64,000 nucleotides of DNA from Xanthostigma xanthostigma (GCA_963575645.1 OY754468.1:12462001-12526000); one strand, 5' to 3'; shown: positions 11,416 to 23,160, numbered from the stretch's first letter. Numbers and translations: made by a program. Notes: a model not told the origin generated them from the sequence alone.

Positions 11416-12230
11416 CAGTATGGTTTTTTAAAAACCGAACACCTGATTTATTCCCTTAGGTTGAATTCAAAGGAATTTTATCCCCTGTAATAATCTTCAT
11501 AGTTTCAGGGGGGAAATCGATTGCCGGATTTTTTTATGACCTAGTGCATTTCGGTGCAGTGCAATGCACTTGCACTCATTTTTTTTAAATGGGGACCCCG
11601 TTTTTTTTGCAGTTTCTGATTTTTTATGAAAAAATAAACACTTTTTGTCCCGGATATTTAAATAAAAAACGTGAGTCGGACCGGATAACCGCTCAAAATT
11701 ATGCCACGCACGAAATCGAGTTTCGACGCGTCGAATCCAAGTTTCCGGGTATTTACCTTGCCTGTGTTGTGGGAGAACAATCAAAACAATATGGAAGGAG
11801 AAATAAGGTTAAGATAGAATAAGGATATGATTTGTTTATTATTGTTGATTATTTCTCCTTCTTCCTTGATATTTTCATCTTGTTTTGATTGTCAAATACC
11901 CGGAAACTTGGATTCGACGCGTCGAAACGCGATTTCGTGCGTAGCATAATTTTGAGCGGTTATCCGGTCAGACTCGCGTTTTTTATTTAAATATCCGGGA
12001 CAAAAAGTGTTTATTTTTTCATAAAAAATCAGAAACTGCAAAAAAAAAACGGGGTCCCCATTTAAAAAAAATGAGTGCAAGTGCATTGCACTGCACCGAA
12101 ATGCACTAGGTCATAAAAAAATCCGGCAATCGATTTCCCCCCTGAAACTATGAAGATTACAGGGGGTAAAATTCCTTTGAATGCAACCTAAGGGAATAAA
12201 TCAGGTGTTCGGTTTTTAAAAAACCAACTG
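11416..12230. mobile_element. Tc1/mariner-like MITE with ~340-bp inverted arms
   Basis: The left arm (about 11416-11757) and right arm (about 11896-12230) are complementary, with few mismatches. The ends are CAGTATGGTTTTTTAAAAAC and its near-complement ending ACTG, flanked by TA (11414-11415, 12231-12232). The 138-bp centre is AT-rich. Overlapping ORFs (up to 95 codons) occur in both arms because they mirror each other. I treat them as non-coding. Confidence 0.85.
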
Positions 12231-12234
12231 TATA

Positions 12235-12520
12235 TACCGAGCATACGAATAAAATCGCAATTGAACCGTTAGGGCGCAGAATATGTTTCTGTCTTTTTTT
12301 GTCGTAAGAGCTGGTTGGTTCTGATTGGTTAACGCCATAGATAAAGGCATAAAACTTTTGATAAAGAGAGATAAACTCCATGCTAATATATTGTCGGAAT
12401 AACCAAGAAATATTACTTCGAAAAAAGAGATGCAGATATATTTTCGATACGCTTTGTTGCCTTCGCTCACCGCACAATGTGTAAATAGACAATGCTTCAT
12501 ATATATTTATTATATATATG
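12235..12520. repeat. diverged direct repeat of 10240-10610
   Basis: It lies immediately beyond the 815-bp Tc1-like MITE, which seems to have landed at the left edge of this copy. Confidence 0.6.
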
Positions 12521-12789
12521 GCATTAATAAACGTTGCTCTTAAATTCTGATACCCAATTGGGATCATTGCACATTTTTTCAGGATTACAAATAGATTACC
12601 AACTTTTTTGCAAACAACTTTATAAAAGATTTGCTAGCCAAGCTTCAGTATTTTTGATTCTCAAGTTAACCGTTCCTGGACACTGGTACCTATTGAAATA
12701 TTAATTTTCTAATTTTATTATAATTATAAATATTAACAGTTAATAGTTTATACACAGTACCTATAATTACAAATAAAAAAAATGATGTT

Positions 12790-12795
12790 TTTATT
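12790..12795 (-). promoter_or_regulatory. possible polyadenylation signal of the kinase gene
   Basis: AATAAA on the minus strand lies about 38 bases after the TGA. Another AATAAA almost abuts the stop (12831-12826). The region is AT-rich, so the choice is uncertain. Confidence 0.4.
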
Positions 12796-12832
12796 TATAA
12801 AAACAGGAAGAAATGCACTGTATTTTTTATTA

Positions 12833-12958
12833 TCAAAAATCATCAAACATTTTTAATTCTGTTTCATCCAATGTTCGTGCAGCTTTCCAATCGGATTCTG
12901 GATACTCGTCAAAGTTGCTTGTGTCTCCTTCGTACATCACGCGGGGAACAATTGGTGG
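12833..12958 (-). CDS. Pka-C3: PKA catalytic subunit (PRKX/Pka-C3 type), terminal exon
   Basis: The final exon has 41 codons plus TGA. It begins PPIVPRVMYEGDTSNFDEY and ends ELKMFDDF, a C-terminal hydrophobic FxxF motif as in PKA, which docks back onto the N-lobe. GDTSNF followed by YPESDW is the PRKX/Pka-C3 form of the AGC tail. The acceptor is a T-rich stretch plus CAG ending at 12959, phase 0. A possible polyadenylation signal (AATAAA, minus strand) lies at 12795-12790, about 38 bases after the stop. Together the five exons give about 302 residues. Human PRKX is 358, so roughly the first 55 residues are missing from this window or unrecognised. Confidence 0.93.
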   Translation of the reverse strand, partial: PPIVPRVMYEGDTSNFDEYPESDWKAARTLDETELKMFDDF

Positions 12959-13067
12959 CTGAAAAAAAAAAATTAACTTTGTGTTATTAGAATTTCAAAA
13001 ATTATAAAAAAATCAGTCTTAATTCTATTGTAAAATAAGTAGATACTAATTGAATTATATATTTTTG

Positions 13068-13275
13068 ACGTGATAACGTCTTATAAATTGATGAAACACC
13101 GGCTGCATGCACGAAAAAGTGTAACGTTCCGAAAAGTGTAACTCATAAAAGTATGCAATTTTTCATCAATGTTTCTTTATGACGTTATCACGTAAAACTA
13201 TCGTCCGTAAACCGACTTTACAGACAACCAATTTTTTCGATTACATATTTCTGAAGAAGATCCAAATCCGGTCTG
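13068..13275. repeat. repeat related to the satellite's left edge, in the 510-bp exon-flanking intron
   Basis: ACGTGATAACGTC to TTACAGACAACCAATTTTTTC matches 30259-30452 inverted. A hammerhead-like half core (CTGAAGAAGATCC) follows at 13250. All of it is inside the last kinase intron. Confidence 0.6.
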
Positions 13276-13468
13276 TAACATCATTTATTAAGGTATTGAA
13301 TAATAATTTTATAATTCTGAAAAAATTCTCTCATTTTAGGCTCGATTTTTATGATTAACAATATTATCTAGCATATAATCTTTGTCATCATCAAATAACA
13401 GATGAGGGTATATATTTCTAATCCCGAATCTTAGACTATTTGTTGTTGGTAAAATTATGAAAACTTAC

Positions 13469-13546
13469 CTTGAGTTTTCTCAAAAGAACGTCTTGCCAAT
13501 CGATGCCTTTGTACCAACGATGCCTTTTTATATCTTCAGCGCCACA
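13469..13546 (-). CDS. Pka-C3: PKA catalytic subunit (PRKX/Pka-C3 type), short exon before the C-tail
   Basis: This 26-codon exon (CGAEDIKRHRWYKGIDW then QDVLLRKLK) covers the last helix of the kinase fold and the start of the AGC C-terminal tail. It is too short to be found by ORF length, but it is bounded by TTTCAG (ending 13547) and AAG|GTAAGT (intron from 13468), both in phase 0. HRWYKGIDW matches the HRWF..(V/L)(D/N)W pattern of PRKX and Pka-C3. The intron that follows is 510 bp and contains fold-back repeat fragments. Confidence 0.9.
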
Positions 13547-13617
13547 CTGAAACATTTTTTTTACAGTTATTCAACACTACCCAAAAAATAAATAAAATAC
13601 AGCCTATTAACACATAC

Positions 13618-13799
13618 TTTCATATTTCCTAATCGTTTTGTTCGATCTTGAACTAATAACTTTTTGATGAGATCTTTGGCTACCGGATCTAAATGTCGCG
13701 ACCATTCAATTTTCCCGCTTAAAATCTTCTCGTATATGCCAAAGGGATTGTCATCATAGAATGGTGGATATCCTGCTAACATTTCGTATATTAAAACAC
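13618..13799 (-). CDS. Pka-C3: PKA catalytic subunit (PRKX/Pka-C3 type), C-lobe exon
   Basis: The exon encodes 60 codons of the C-lobe, starting VLIYEMLAGYPPFYDDNP and ending TKRLGNMK. DDNPFGIYEKILSGKIEW is characteristic of the PRKX/Pka-C3 branch; classical PKA has a different helix here. The conserved arginine of subdomain XI lies in DRTKRLG. The acceptor TTTCAG ends at 13800 and the donor AAA|GTATGT begins at 13617. The exon starts in phase, with GT completing the glycine codon from the 36733 exon. The downstream intron is only 71 bp, against 22.9 kb upstream. Confidence 0.95.
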
Positions 13800-14112
13800 C
13801 TGAAACAAACAAAAACAAAATTAAACTATAAACAATTGAATCACGCAGACAACTTTATCTGAGGACTATATTTCATTAGTAAATAAAACCGTGTTTTTTT
13901 TCTCAACAAAAAAACGCCCGTCAGAAGTTGAAAATATTAAGAACGTCGATGCAGTTTTTACGTACATGTGACATAATGTTAAAACGAGTGACCAGCGAGT
14001 TTTAACAGTAACACGAGTCTAATAACATTGTTTTCGAGATACCTACTACATTTTCTGCACGTACCTAATACAAAATAGCTAATTTTCACTTCATAAAAAG
14101 TATATCTTTATA

Positions 14113-14467
14113 GAGTAGAACCTCTATAAGTCGAAATTCAAAGGAGATGCACAAAAATTCGAATTATAGAGTTTTCGATTTATAAATAAATTCGATTTAG
14201 GCGGATTTTGCAAGAAAATATTCGACTTGTAGAGGTTAAGGTTCACTCTAACTAATTTTGAGTTGCTATGTTCGAGATACAGAGGTCCAATTTATTTTTT
14301 CGAGTTATGGAGGGAAAATATGTACCGAAATGGCTTGTAGGAACTCACTGATCATTTCGACTTATAGTGGGTTGAGATTTTGAGTAATAGATGTTTTGGG
14401 GCGTGAAGGAAAGTGAACAAAACAGTTTTTCGAGTTTTGGAGATTTTCGACTTATCGAGGTTCGACT
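14113..14467. mobile_element. Tigger/pogo-like MITE
   Basis: Inverted ends GAGTAGAACCTCTATAAGTC and GACTTATCGAGGTTCGACT are flanked by TA (14111-14112, 14468-14469). Several internal variants of TTCGACTTATAGAGG occur, as in Tigger-type ends. Confidence 0.6.
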
Positions 14468-14749
14468 TAAAGAAGTTGTACTTTATATCTGAGTTTAGTG
14501 TTTGGTCATATTGGAATCTACATGAAAACTACGCCTACTTTACTGTCTCAGTTGGCCATACAGTTCCAGGTCGCTGTTGGATATTACTAATCGCTAGTGG
14601 ATTAGTAACATCGCATTTCTTTTGTTTTATTTTACGCACTAGTGTGAAATCGATCATTTTACAATCGCCATACATGCATGAAAAGCAGGTTTTTTAAGAG
14701 GGGTTTTGCAAAATAATTATTAGTTATAGTTATAATAATAGTAGGTATA

Positions 14750-15120
14750 TTGTGCGACTAGTGAGAGAAGGTGAAGATTTCATGAGCGAGTGGAATATTC
14801 TCCTTTGATCAATGGTCACACATAATACTTTATTCAACTAGCACGAGTAATATGTAATCGGGGCCCTGATAAAAGAGGGAAAAATAATAAATCACTTCAT
14901 TGATTGACGTACCCACCGCCCTTGATGCACACAAGATGGCCCCGACTTTCACTGAATTGCGATGCTGTTTTCATATATACAAATCGCTACCGCGTTCCTA
15001 TTGGTCCAGAAACTATGCAGTAATACATTATCGTACAGTTTCGGCTCATTATTAGCACTCTATGTGTCAACATGAAGTAATTTATTATTTCTCCCGAATT
15101 TAGCAGGGCCCCGAAATTAT
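14750..15120. mobile_element. MITE copy with CGGGGCCCTG arms, right end cut
   Basis: It matches 20530-21010 over TTGTGCGACTAGTGAGAG and both CGGGGCCCTG arms. It lacks the last outer arm, because a fold-back element begins at about 15120. Confidence 0.7.
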
Positions 15121-15610
15121 TAAAAAAAATTATCGAACAATTTTTCAGACAAACATAAAAATTAAAAACTTAAAGCGAATTTTTTTCAAAAGCCAATTAG
15201 AAACTAATTATTAAATAATTTTTATATTTTTTAGATCAGGTCTGAAAAAGATCCAAAACTGGACCGAAGCGTTAATGTATTAATTGAATTTTAAAGGGTA
15301 ATTTAGGACTACTTAGTGCCAAAGTGCGATAGACTTTTTAGGTAAGATAAATAGATTAGTATAATTTTAATGATACAATCAAACAAAATGTATCTAACAT
15401 GTATCTAACGCTAACCCAATACAAATTTGTAAATTTGATTCTTAGAGAACCTTGAAAAAGATCGAATATCGATCGCAACGTCGGTGGAATAAATAATTAA
15501 CTGCACCAAGTAGTCCTAGATTACCCTTTAAAATTCAATTATATATTATTTAACATAGAACTCAACAGTTAATGTATTAATTTTTATATTTTTCGTTATA
15601 GCTTAAGCAA
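15120..15610. repeat. two nested fold-back elements with decayed hammerhead-like cores
   Basis: The outer element starts with AATTATCGAACAATTTTTC and has CTGAAAA...GAAGCG at about 15242-15273. An inner one (about 15286-15542) has 36-bp inverted ends (TTGAATTTTAAAGGGTAATT) and CTTGAAAAAGATCG..CGATCGCAACG at its centre. Core bases are changed in both. Confidence 0.5.
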
Positions 15611-15621
15611 CGAATAATTTC

Positions 15622-16623
15622 TAGATGGAAAAGTTGAAAGCAGAACATTTGACTTAGGAACTTTGTTTGTACTAGTTAGGAGATAAACATACTAAAAGTC
15701 CTTACCCCTCCGAGGTACGCCCGAAGGGGGGGAGCACAAAGAAGGTCCCGTTTTTTGGTTTTTTGCTTTCATCTCGAAAACGGTACGTCGTACGAAATTT
15801 TGTTGTAGTACATAATGAAAGCTGATAAAATTCTCTACAACTTTAGCTTTCACACTTTTTATCTATCTCCAATCTTTGCCTAGCTATATGAGCTCCGAAA
15901 AATGGTCAATTTTCAAAAATGTGTTAAATTCTCTTTAGCACATTGTAACAATACGAATTTGTCAAAATCATTTCGTATTGCTCATCCACACTATTAAAAA
16001 CACCCACACACTATTAAAAAATAACATAAGCTGGGAATACCTCCACGCAGGGCCCTCTTTCCCACTGGGCACTCTGGGCACGTGCCCAGGGCCCCGCGAT
16101 CGATAGGCACCCTCTAGTTCCTGCCAGATCACCAAACGATAATCGATATTCATTACCGAAAACATATTTATTTCGAATGACTGACTAGAACACCTATTTG
16201 CTTATTAGCTTTTGTATGCGCGACGCTACTCTATTCTCGCCCGAAAATCAGGCTTTTCGATTTCAGCATGTTTAGGTAAATTTAAATATATAAAACTGCA
16301 ATTTAATGGTATACTAAATACCTAAACTGTTTAAAACAAAAATCATCATTGAACTAGTTTTTCATATACTTAATTTTTCGGAGGTCATAGCTATGCAAAG
16401 ATTGGAGATAGATAAAAAGTGTGAAAGCTAAAGTTGTAGAGAATTTTATCATCTTTCAATATGTATTACAACAAAATTTCGTACGACGTACCGTTTTCGA
16501 GATGAAAGCAAAGAACCAAAAAACGGGACCTTCTTTAAGCTCCCCCCTTTTAGTATGTTTATCTCCTAACTAGTCCAAACAAAGTTCCTAAGTCAAACGT
16601 TCTGCTTTCGACTTTTCCATCTA
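15622..16623. mobile_element. large fold-back element, ~280-bp arms
   Basis: TAGATGGAAAAGTTGAAAGC to about 15912 faces its complement from about 16358 to 16623. The arms share GAAAACGGTACGTCGTACG and AAAAAGTGTGAAAGC. The loop carries a repeat (16030-16260, CAGGGCCCTCTTTCCCACTG) that recurs inverted at about 39727-39920. Confidence 0.75.
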
Positions 16624-16672
16624 CATTCCCCTTATGAGCACTCATTGACCAAACTATTAATATAGGTATTTG

Positions 16673-16735
16673 TCTGAAAAATTGGTCGATAATTTTATTT
16701 ATTGAAGAGTTCTAATCAGACGTTAATCAAAGATT
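16673..16735. mobile_element. 5'-truncated copy of the 3879 element
   Basis: Starting CTGAAAAATTGGTCGATAAT and ending GACGTTAATCAAAG, it is flanked by ATTTGT on both sides (about 16667-16672 and 16731-16736). A constant right end with truncated left ends fits copying from RNA rather than cut-and-paste. Confidence 0.5.
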
Positions 16736-17189
16736 TGTATATTAGTTATTTGTACAGAAGAACCTATAGTATGTCTATTCTACTTAATAATAAATTACGA
16801 AGTCTTTCTAATAAATAATGCAATAGAAAATATTTCCGATGGGTGAGTTAAGAGAAATCACCGACCTGTCAGGTGCTATACCGTGTACCTAAAGTGGGGG
16901 GAATAAGAAAAAACCGTTTAAGTCACTTTTTATTCCTTATTCCGTAAAAGAATCGAAGTATTGCGTTAGGGATGAAAAATTGTGTTCTTCGATAAGGTTA
17001 CATTAATCTAAAGCCTTCTCGTCGTCGTCATCTACGGCGCATTTGTTTTCTACTTTTATTTTATTTTACTTACATTTCTTTAATTGCTCAAAAAATCAAT
17101 TTTGAAATGAAAAAAAAAACATAACCTAGCTTTATTACGACCGCTCTATTGTTTTTTTTATTATCACTAGTCAATGTCACTCGTGCCAT

Positions 17190-17720
17190 TACGACTAAAA
17201 TTATTAAAATCGGCCCAGTCGTTTAAGTTCTCGGCACGTGTCCGTCTGTCTGACGTCTGCACCAGCTAATATCGAAAGCTGCTGAACGGATTTGAATGTG
17301 GTATAATTATACCACTAAATAGCTTATTTCTTGGGGAAGGTTTAGATCTAGCTGACCGGTCCGGGTTCACTCGGGTGCAAATAGAATTGATTCTAAGTAA
17401 CCTTGAAATCAAATTATATCAAAATCGGTGTGAAATATAATATTATATCCAATACCTATGGCACGGGCGCGATGGGAAGCCGAGAGTGACATTGCCACTC
17501 TCCGCCCCCCCCCTCCACTTCACCGATCGCTCCCGAACGCCGCACGGAAACTAACGAACCTAGTTTCGGTTTCGTTCCCAGTTTCGGCAGATTTTCTGCC
17601 GACACCGGAACTAAACCAAAACTCCAATTTAGGACACGCAGTTGAAAGGGTCATCTACAAACCCTTCCTTTTTGGAGCCGGCTAAAAAATCAACCTAAGC
17701 GATTTTGTTTCATGACACGA
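17190..17720. repeat. GC-richer retroelement 3' fragment
   Basis: CGCACGGAAACTAACGAACC, a C-rich run and GGGTCATCTACAAACCCTTC are typical of LINE untranslated tails. The 75-codon ORF across it shows no motif. Confidence 0.5.
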
Positions 17721-18186
17721 GTATAATTATTATAGTACGTCAGTACGTCTGTAAATAAATTACTTACATCGTTTTCTCTAGAAATAACAAAAACAAAAAC
17801 TAATCGTTGCTAGGAGAACTCGCACGACGCAGATAGCATTTGTTTAACCCGTTTGACGAATGACATCTGTCAGTCGAAGATTTTATTGCACCTATGTTAT
17901 ATAGCTCTTCAGATCTGCGAGACAATTATTATGAGAATTCTGCGAAATACGTACAGAAAATTCAATACAGAGCCGATAAAATCACAACCATTTTACAAGC
18001 TTTCATTTAGTTTCACCTGTTCCGGTGTCTGATGTCTGAAATCAAATCTTTCAAGTCAAATTTGACCCACTTCCCGTTATCCGATTGAGTTGAAATTTTG
18101 CATACGTATGCAGTTCCGATGACAATACAATATTATGATTACTAACTGACCGGTCCGGCTTTCGCTCTTTTAATAAAGCACACTAA

Positions 18187-18530
18187 AAACTTAAAAATAA
18201 ATTTAAAAAAAATTCTTTTAAACAAGCTTTTATTAGTTGTTAATAAAAAAGAACTAAAAAGTTAAAAATCATTTTATTCCGATTAGAAATAAGCTGCTTT
18301 ACACGTACTTAAGTCTCAAGTTTTTAAATAAAAGCGTGTTACATTTTAATAGAGAGAAAAAAGAGGGTGTAACACGTTTTTATTTGAAAGCTTGATACTT
18401 TAGTACGTATAAAACGGCTTATTTCTAATCGGAATAAAATGATTTTTAACTTTTTAGTTCTTTTTTATTAACAACAAATCAAAGCTTGTTTTTAAAAAAA
18501 AATCTTTTTTTTTAATTAATTTAAAAAAAT
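18187..18530. repeat. fold-back hairpin, ~150-bp arms, short loop
   Basis: AACAAGCTTTTATTAG to GCGTGTTAC faces GTAACACG to CAAAGCTTGTTT across a roughly 25-bp loop. Nearly the whole 340 bp could fold into one hairpin. No coding content. Confidence 0.75.
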
Positions 18531-18691
18531 CTAATCAATGATTTATTATGAAGGAAAGTTACAAGCAAAATAGCTGCGTAATAATCGGAAATGCACACAA
18601 GCTGAGCCAGGAGCTAGTAATAAATTAACCCGTTGACGGTTAAAGCATAAAAAAAATCTACGGTAAAGTTTTAAACGGTTAATTAAGACTA

Positions 18692-19193
18692 TCGTGACCT
18701 GTGCGAATTATTCGCACTAAATAAGTATAATAAATATCACTTTACAAAAATATTTTTTAAATATGATTGCAGGTATTCAATTCGTTTCTAATTTTGCGCA
18801 CTGCTTATAACGTTCTTCTTTTTGTTGTATTACAATATGAAGCTCAGATGACAGATCGAAGAAATATTTTACTAAAATTGTCATATAGAGCCGCAAGTAG
18901 CAAAAGCGTTGAGCTAAGCCGCCAGATGGCATCATGCAGCATTGCTATGACGTTTTTCAGCGTTGCTCGCTGTTTCAAAATTAAAGCCGTCAGATGGCAG
19001 ACGTTGTTCAGCGTTGCTGTTAATTAATTAATTTACAAAAACTAAAGCAATAATAAATTTTTTAGTTGTCGATGTCAGTAGAGCAAGTAATTATCTGTAA
19101 AATGATATATAATTTATGTGGAGAAATTGTGTGGTTTTTTCTAAAAAGGGAGGCAAACATCTTAACCTTAACGTATTAATATATATGATAAAT
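18692..19193. repeat. dispersed repeat, inverted copy of 6436-7012
   Basis: It begins GACCTGTGCGAATTATTCGC and ends near AGGCAAACATCTTAACC. There is no clear terminal inverted repeat. A short ORF (18767-19027) has no recognisable motif. Confidence 0.8.
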
Positions 19194-19199
19194 ATTATT

Positions 19200-20160
19200 A
19201 GCGTAGGTGTATGAAATGAAATGTCAACATTTTGCATTTTAATCAACTGCTTGCAATTTTCCATAACTATGATTATTAAATTTTATTAATATTAGCGCAA
19301 TTAGTATATTTATTTATACAAACCAGTTGTTGATTATACAGAGTGTTCAAAAAAAAAAACTCAACTGGCTAATTTCTTATATCCGAAAGAGTGCACCGAA
19401 AAACATGGGATTTTTTTAGCACTATTATAAAATAGCCGCATTACGCACTAGTACGATAAAGTAAACCAAAACTGGTCGCGTTATATCAAGTCAATAGTAA
19501 ATCACTGTTTGTCAGTTGGTTTCTTTACAACCTATTATTAGAAGTCACGTTTATTCAAAAGTGAACTATCAAAAATTTCGAAAAAGAAGTGAAAAACAGC
19601 TACTTTATAGAAAGTACGTGCAAAAGTTATCATTTATATACCTTGTACATTTATATATGCCTTGTATATTGATTATTTTCGCGGTTTTTAAAACCAGGTT
19701 CAATTTTTTGTTAAGTTTTAATTAGGTATTTCTGACTTAACTTGGTTGTTTCTTTCCTGAGACTAACAGTAAACATCCTGTATTAATAAAGAAATACAAA
19801 GTAATAATCATAATTATTATTGCCTCATCAAAATCGCAGAAATTTTTTGTTCTACTTCCATAAACGGATGATCAACTCAAACAGCAAAAACATTATTTTC
19901 CTGGAATGTAAACCTAGACACAGACATAATATCAACATCTATGGTCACAAATCAAAAGGGTTCACGTTAGAAATATTTGTTAAAAAAGATTATAGAACTT
20001 GAGAATAGATGAAATTGAGATGATGAAGTTGATTATATTATGGATCCATGGATAACTATACGAGCATTTTCATGTTCTAGCGTTTTCTTCATATTTCATT
20101 AAATTATTGCGTTACATACTACGAATCTCTTCAATGTTTCTTAGACTTTAGAGGTTGGTT
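19200..20160. other. unassigned AT-rich intron sequence
   Basis: Small ORFs (19516-19725, 19820-20002) have no motif. No element ends recognised. Confidence 0.4.
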
Positions 20161-20172
20161 CATGGTCTATAC

Positions 20173-20446
20173 CAGGGGTGTTAGACTGATTTATCAAAAG
20201 GGCCTTTTATAAAATTGTCTTAGCGGGTCAGATTAAAAAACATACTAAATTAAAATCTTTATTTATTTAATTTAAATCAATTTTCGTATAAAGGTAATCA
20301 ATTATCTTGAGCTTGAGGATCCAGACACCTGAGGTCTCTTGTTTTTAATAAGCTCATTGATGTCAGGTGTCTAAAATCCTCACAGGTCGTCTTGAGATGG
20401 CTTGAGGGCCAGATGCGGCCCGCGAGCCGTATCTTTGATATCACTG
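20173..20446. mobile_element. hAT MITE with perfect 8-bp duplication
   Basis: The ends are CAGGGGTGTTAGACTG and TTGATATCACTG, and GTCTATAC flanks both sides (20165-20172, 20447-20454). The family recurs at 28202-28526 (inverted) and partly at about 59850-60080. It is non-coding. Confidence 0.88.
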
Positions 20447-20454
20447 GTCTATAC

Positions 20455-21156
20455 CAGAGGTCGGCTCTTTCGATGTAAAGTTGCGGCTCTCCAGTTCCAT
20501 ATGCAAAACTTAATTATTTTTATATTATATGAATAATAGTATATTGTGCGACTAGTTAGAGAAGGAGAAGATTCCATGAGCGTAAAATTTGCCGCAAGAG
20601 CTTAGCGAGTGCGGTAACACGCGAGTGGAATATTCTCCTTCGATCAATTGTCGCACATAATATTTTATTCAACTAGCACGAGTAATATGTAATCGGGGCC
20701 CTGATAAAAGAGGGAAAAATAATAAATCACTTCATTGATTGACGTACCCACCGCCCTTGATGCACACAAGATGGCCCTGACTTTCACTGAATTGCGATGC
20801 TGTTTTCATATATACAATACCGCCTACCACGTTCCTATTGGTCCAGAAGCTGTGCAGTTTTTTTTAATTATTTAACTGCAGAAAATTTATTATCCCACGG
20901 TACGGCTTATTATTAGCACTCTACGCGTCAACATGAAGTAATTTATTATTTCTCCCGAATTTAGCAGGGCCCCGAAATTACATATTACTCACGCGTGTTG
21001 AATAAATATTATTTAAAGTCGTTTATTTTAAATCAAAAATCAAATATAATACCTATTGTAACATTGAAATGAATTTTTTTAACGGCTCTTTAAAAATTGA
21101 GAAATTTAAAAAATTGTAACTTTTGACTCTTCAGTCTCAAAGATTACCGACCCCTG
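20455..21156. mobile_element. second hAT MITE, inserted at the same 8-bp site
   Basis: It begins CAGAGGTCGGCTCTTT right after the first element's GTCTATAC and ends TTACCGACCCCTG, followed by GTCTATAT (21157-21164, 7 of 8 matching). A further palindromic element (about 20530-21010) is nested inside. Confidence 0.82.
20530..21010. mobile_element. nested MITE with CGGGGCCCTG inverted repeats
   Basis: Two arms face each other: AATATGTAATCGGGGCCCTG near 20690 and its complement ending near 20995, continuing outward through TTCAAC and TATTAT matches (about 80 bp in all). Further left, a separate short inverted pair (GAGAAGGAGAAGATTCC / GGAATATTCTCCTTCG) forms a second hairpin. It shares sequence with 14750-15120. 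Confidence 0.7.
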
Positions 21157-21164
21157 GTCTATAT

Positions 21165-21410
21165 TAATATTATAAAGAGAGAGTGCAAATTTTGGAAAAT
21201 TGTGTGTATGTGAAGGGTAATCTCCAAAACCACTGCACCTATATTTGAAAAATTCTTTTGCCACTATTTAGAATGAACCTTCAGGATGAACATATTATAT
21301 TATCACGTAAAATAAAAGCTCTTTTCGTGGAGACCAATTTTGCAATTATGTCGACGAAAAAACGGTGGCAATCTAAAAATTCGAGCGAAGCCGAACCGGG
21401 CCGCTAGTTA
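21165..21410. repeat. retroelement tail family, second copy
   Basis: GGGTAATCTCCAAAACC to GAAGCCGAACCGGGCCGC matches 44480-44725. Confidence 0.7.
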
Positions 21411-21775
21411 TGTACGAGTAATAAAAAAATAAAAAAAAATACAACGCAAGAAAAAATAATTTAAAGTTGTTAGAACTTGAAAAGAAGTTTTTTTTTTATA
21501 ATTTCTACATCGTAATATGTCTCGACAATGCAACTTAAGTTGTTTTGACTTGTGGCTGCAAATATCATACATATACAACTGTAAACAGCTAAGGACAAAA
21601 AAACGACAACTATATTATGCACTCAAGTTTGATGTAAGCATGTATCAGGTCACAAAGTATTAGATTTCAAAAGAAAATACTAAGAAATAAGCGAATATTA
21701 ATTCTATGTATCAATAAGAAACCTTTATCACTTCCTATGGCTGTAATTAAACAATTTTTATCTTTATCAAATCAC

Positions 21776-21969
21776 CAGGGCCCGATCTAGTGGGGGGCAA
21801 ACCGGGCAATTTCCCGGGGCGGCAAAATTGAGGGCGGCGCGGCGTCAGCGGCGAAAATTTGAAAGATGGATAAACAAAAAAAAATTACACCATCTATGGA
21901 ACAACGCATGGGTAAAAGGCGGCAAATATTATTTTGCCCGGAGCGGCGAAATAGCTGGATCGGGCCCTG
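21776..21969. mobile_element. hAT-type MITE with perfect 8-bp duplication
   Basis: The ends are CAGGGCCCGATCTAG and CTGGATCGGGCCCTG, and CAAATCAC flanks both (21768-21775, 21970-21977). It is 194 bp and GC-rich, in contrast to its surroundings, and its ends resemble those of the 1250 element. Confidence 0.88.
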
Positions 21970-22019
21970 CAAATCACTCGTCTGTGCGTCCGTCCGTCAT
22001 AGTCGAATTTCTCTGAATT

Positions 22020-23160
22020 CTAAAGGTGTCAATCTGACATAAAACATACTAATTCAATATCAATTTTTTTTTTGTATATGTCGTGTTCTATTTAATAGAA
22101 CATACCTTCAGGATGGTCTCGCATAAATGTCATTTAAATTGGGTCAGTAGTTTTTTAAATGTATATTCAGCGATATCTCCGGCAGTTGTGAAGCTATTTT
22201 AATGGATTCTTCTTCTATGTCAAAGACCATACCTTCAAGATGATTTCACATTTTTACTTAAATCAGTGCAGTATAGTTTAATTAGTATTTTTCTAGTTTT
22301 TTACACTTTAGTAATAAAAAAAAGAGATTAATATTGAATTATGTGCAAAATACGTATTGTAAAACAACTAATAAATAAAAAGAGATTTTAAAATCTTTGA
22401 TTAACGTCAAAAAAGCCACTAAAAGGAGGAAAATAATAAGGTTGGATATCGATGTCAATTCAATAAAAGTAGATATGTAAAAAATGTTCGTAATTAAAGC
22501 GCCGATCCCAAAGTGTTATTCTCTTTCTCTTTTTAGTGGTGTTTTTGAATGATTTTCAATTTGTTTGTATCTATTTTTTTTATTTTGTCATTAGATCGCG
22601 CGGGATATCATTTGAAAGAAATTTTCTAAAAAAAAAACAATTTTTTTCACATAATATTTATGTTACGTACTATTCAAGATTTTCCTGAAAACGCCCCTCA
22701 AAAACTCCTACCTCTATTTTCAAAATGATTACAGCTAAAATATCGAAAAGAATTGGCGTTTATAGGAAAAAGAATACGGTGCTTCCGCAATAGCTCTACG
22801 TATCGAAATTCACCCGCAAACAATATGGTGGACGGTGCGGAATACTCGGCGCACAAGTCCAGTTCGTACTCGTCCGTTGGTTTTTGTTTGAATCTGTTTT
22901 CAATGTCACTAAATATGTCGGAGAATATGTAATAAAAAAAACTCGGGTCGCAGTGCGAAACCCTGCCGACAATATAGTGTATTTGCTAACACAGGCAGTG
23001 TGGCTTTATTACGTGAACTTAACTCTTTTGTTTTTGGTCAAAATAAAAAATTTAACCCCTTAATACATCCCTTAAAATAATATTTTTTTCTTAATATAAA
23101 TATTACTATCAATTTACCAAATTAAATCCACCGTTCACTAAATAAATCCATATCTACAAA
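22020..23160. other. unassigned intron sequence with small repeat fragments
   Basis: ATCTTTGATTAACGTC at 22397-22412 is the complement of the 3879 element's right end. Nothing else recognised. Confidence 0.4.

Noticed and set aside
11497..12086. mirror ORFs of 64-95 codons
   Set aside because: They occur in both arms of an inverted repeat and have no recognisable motif.
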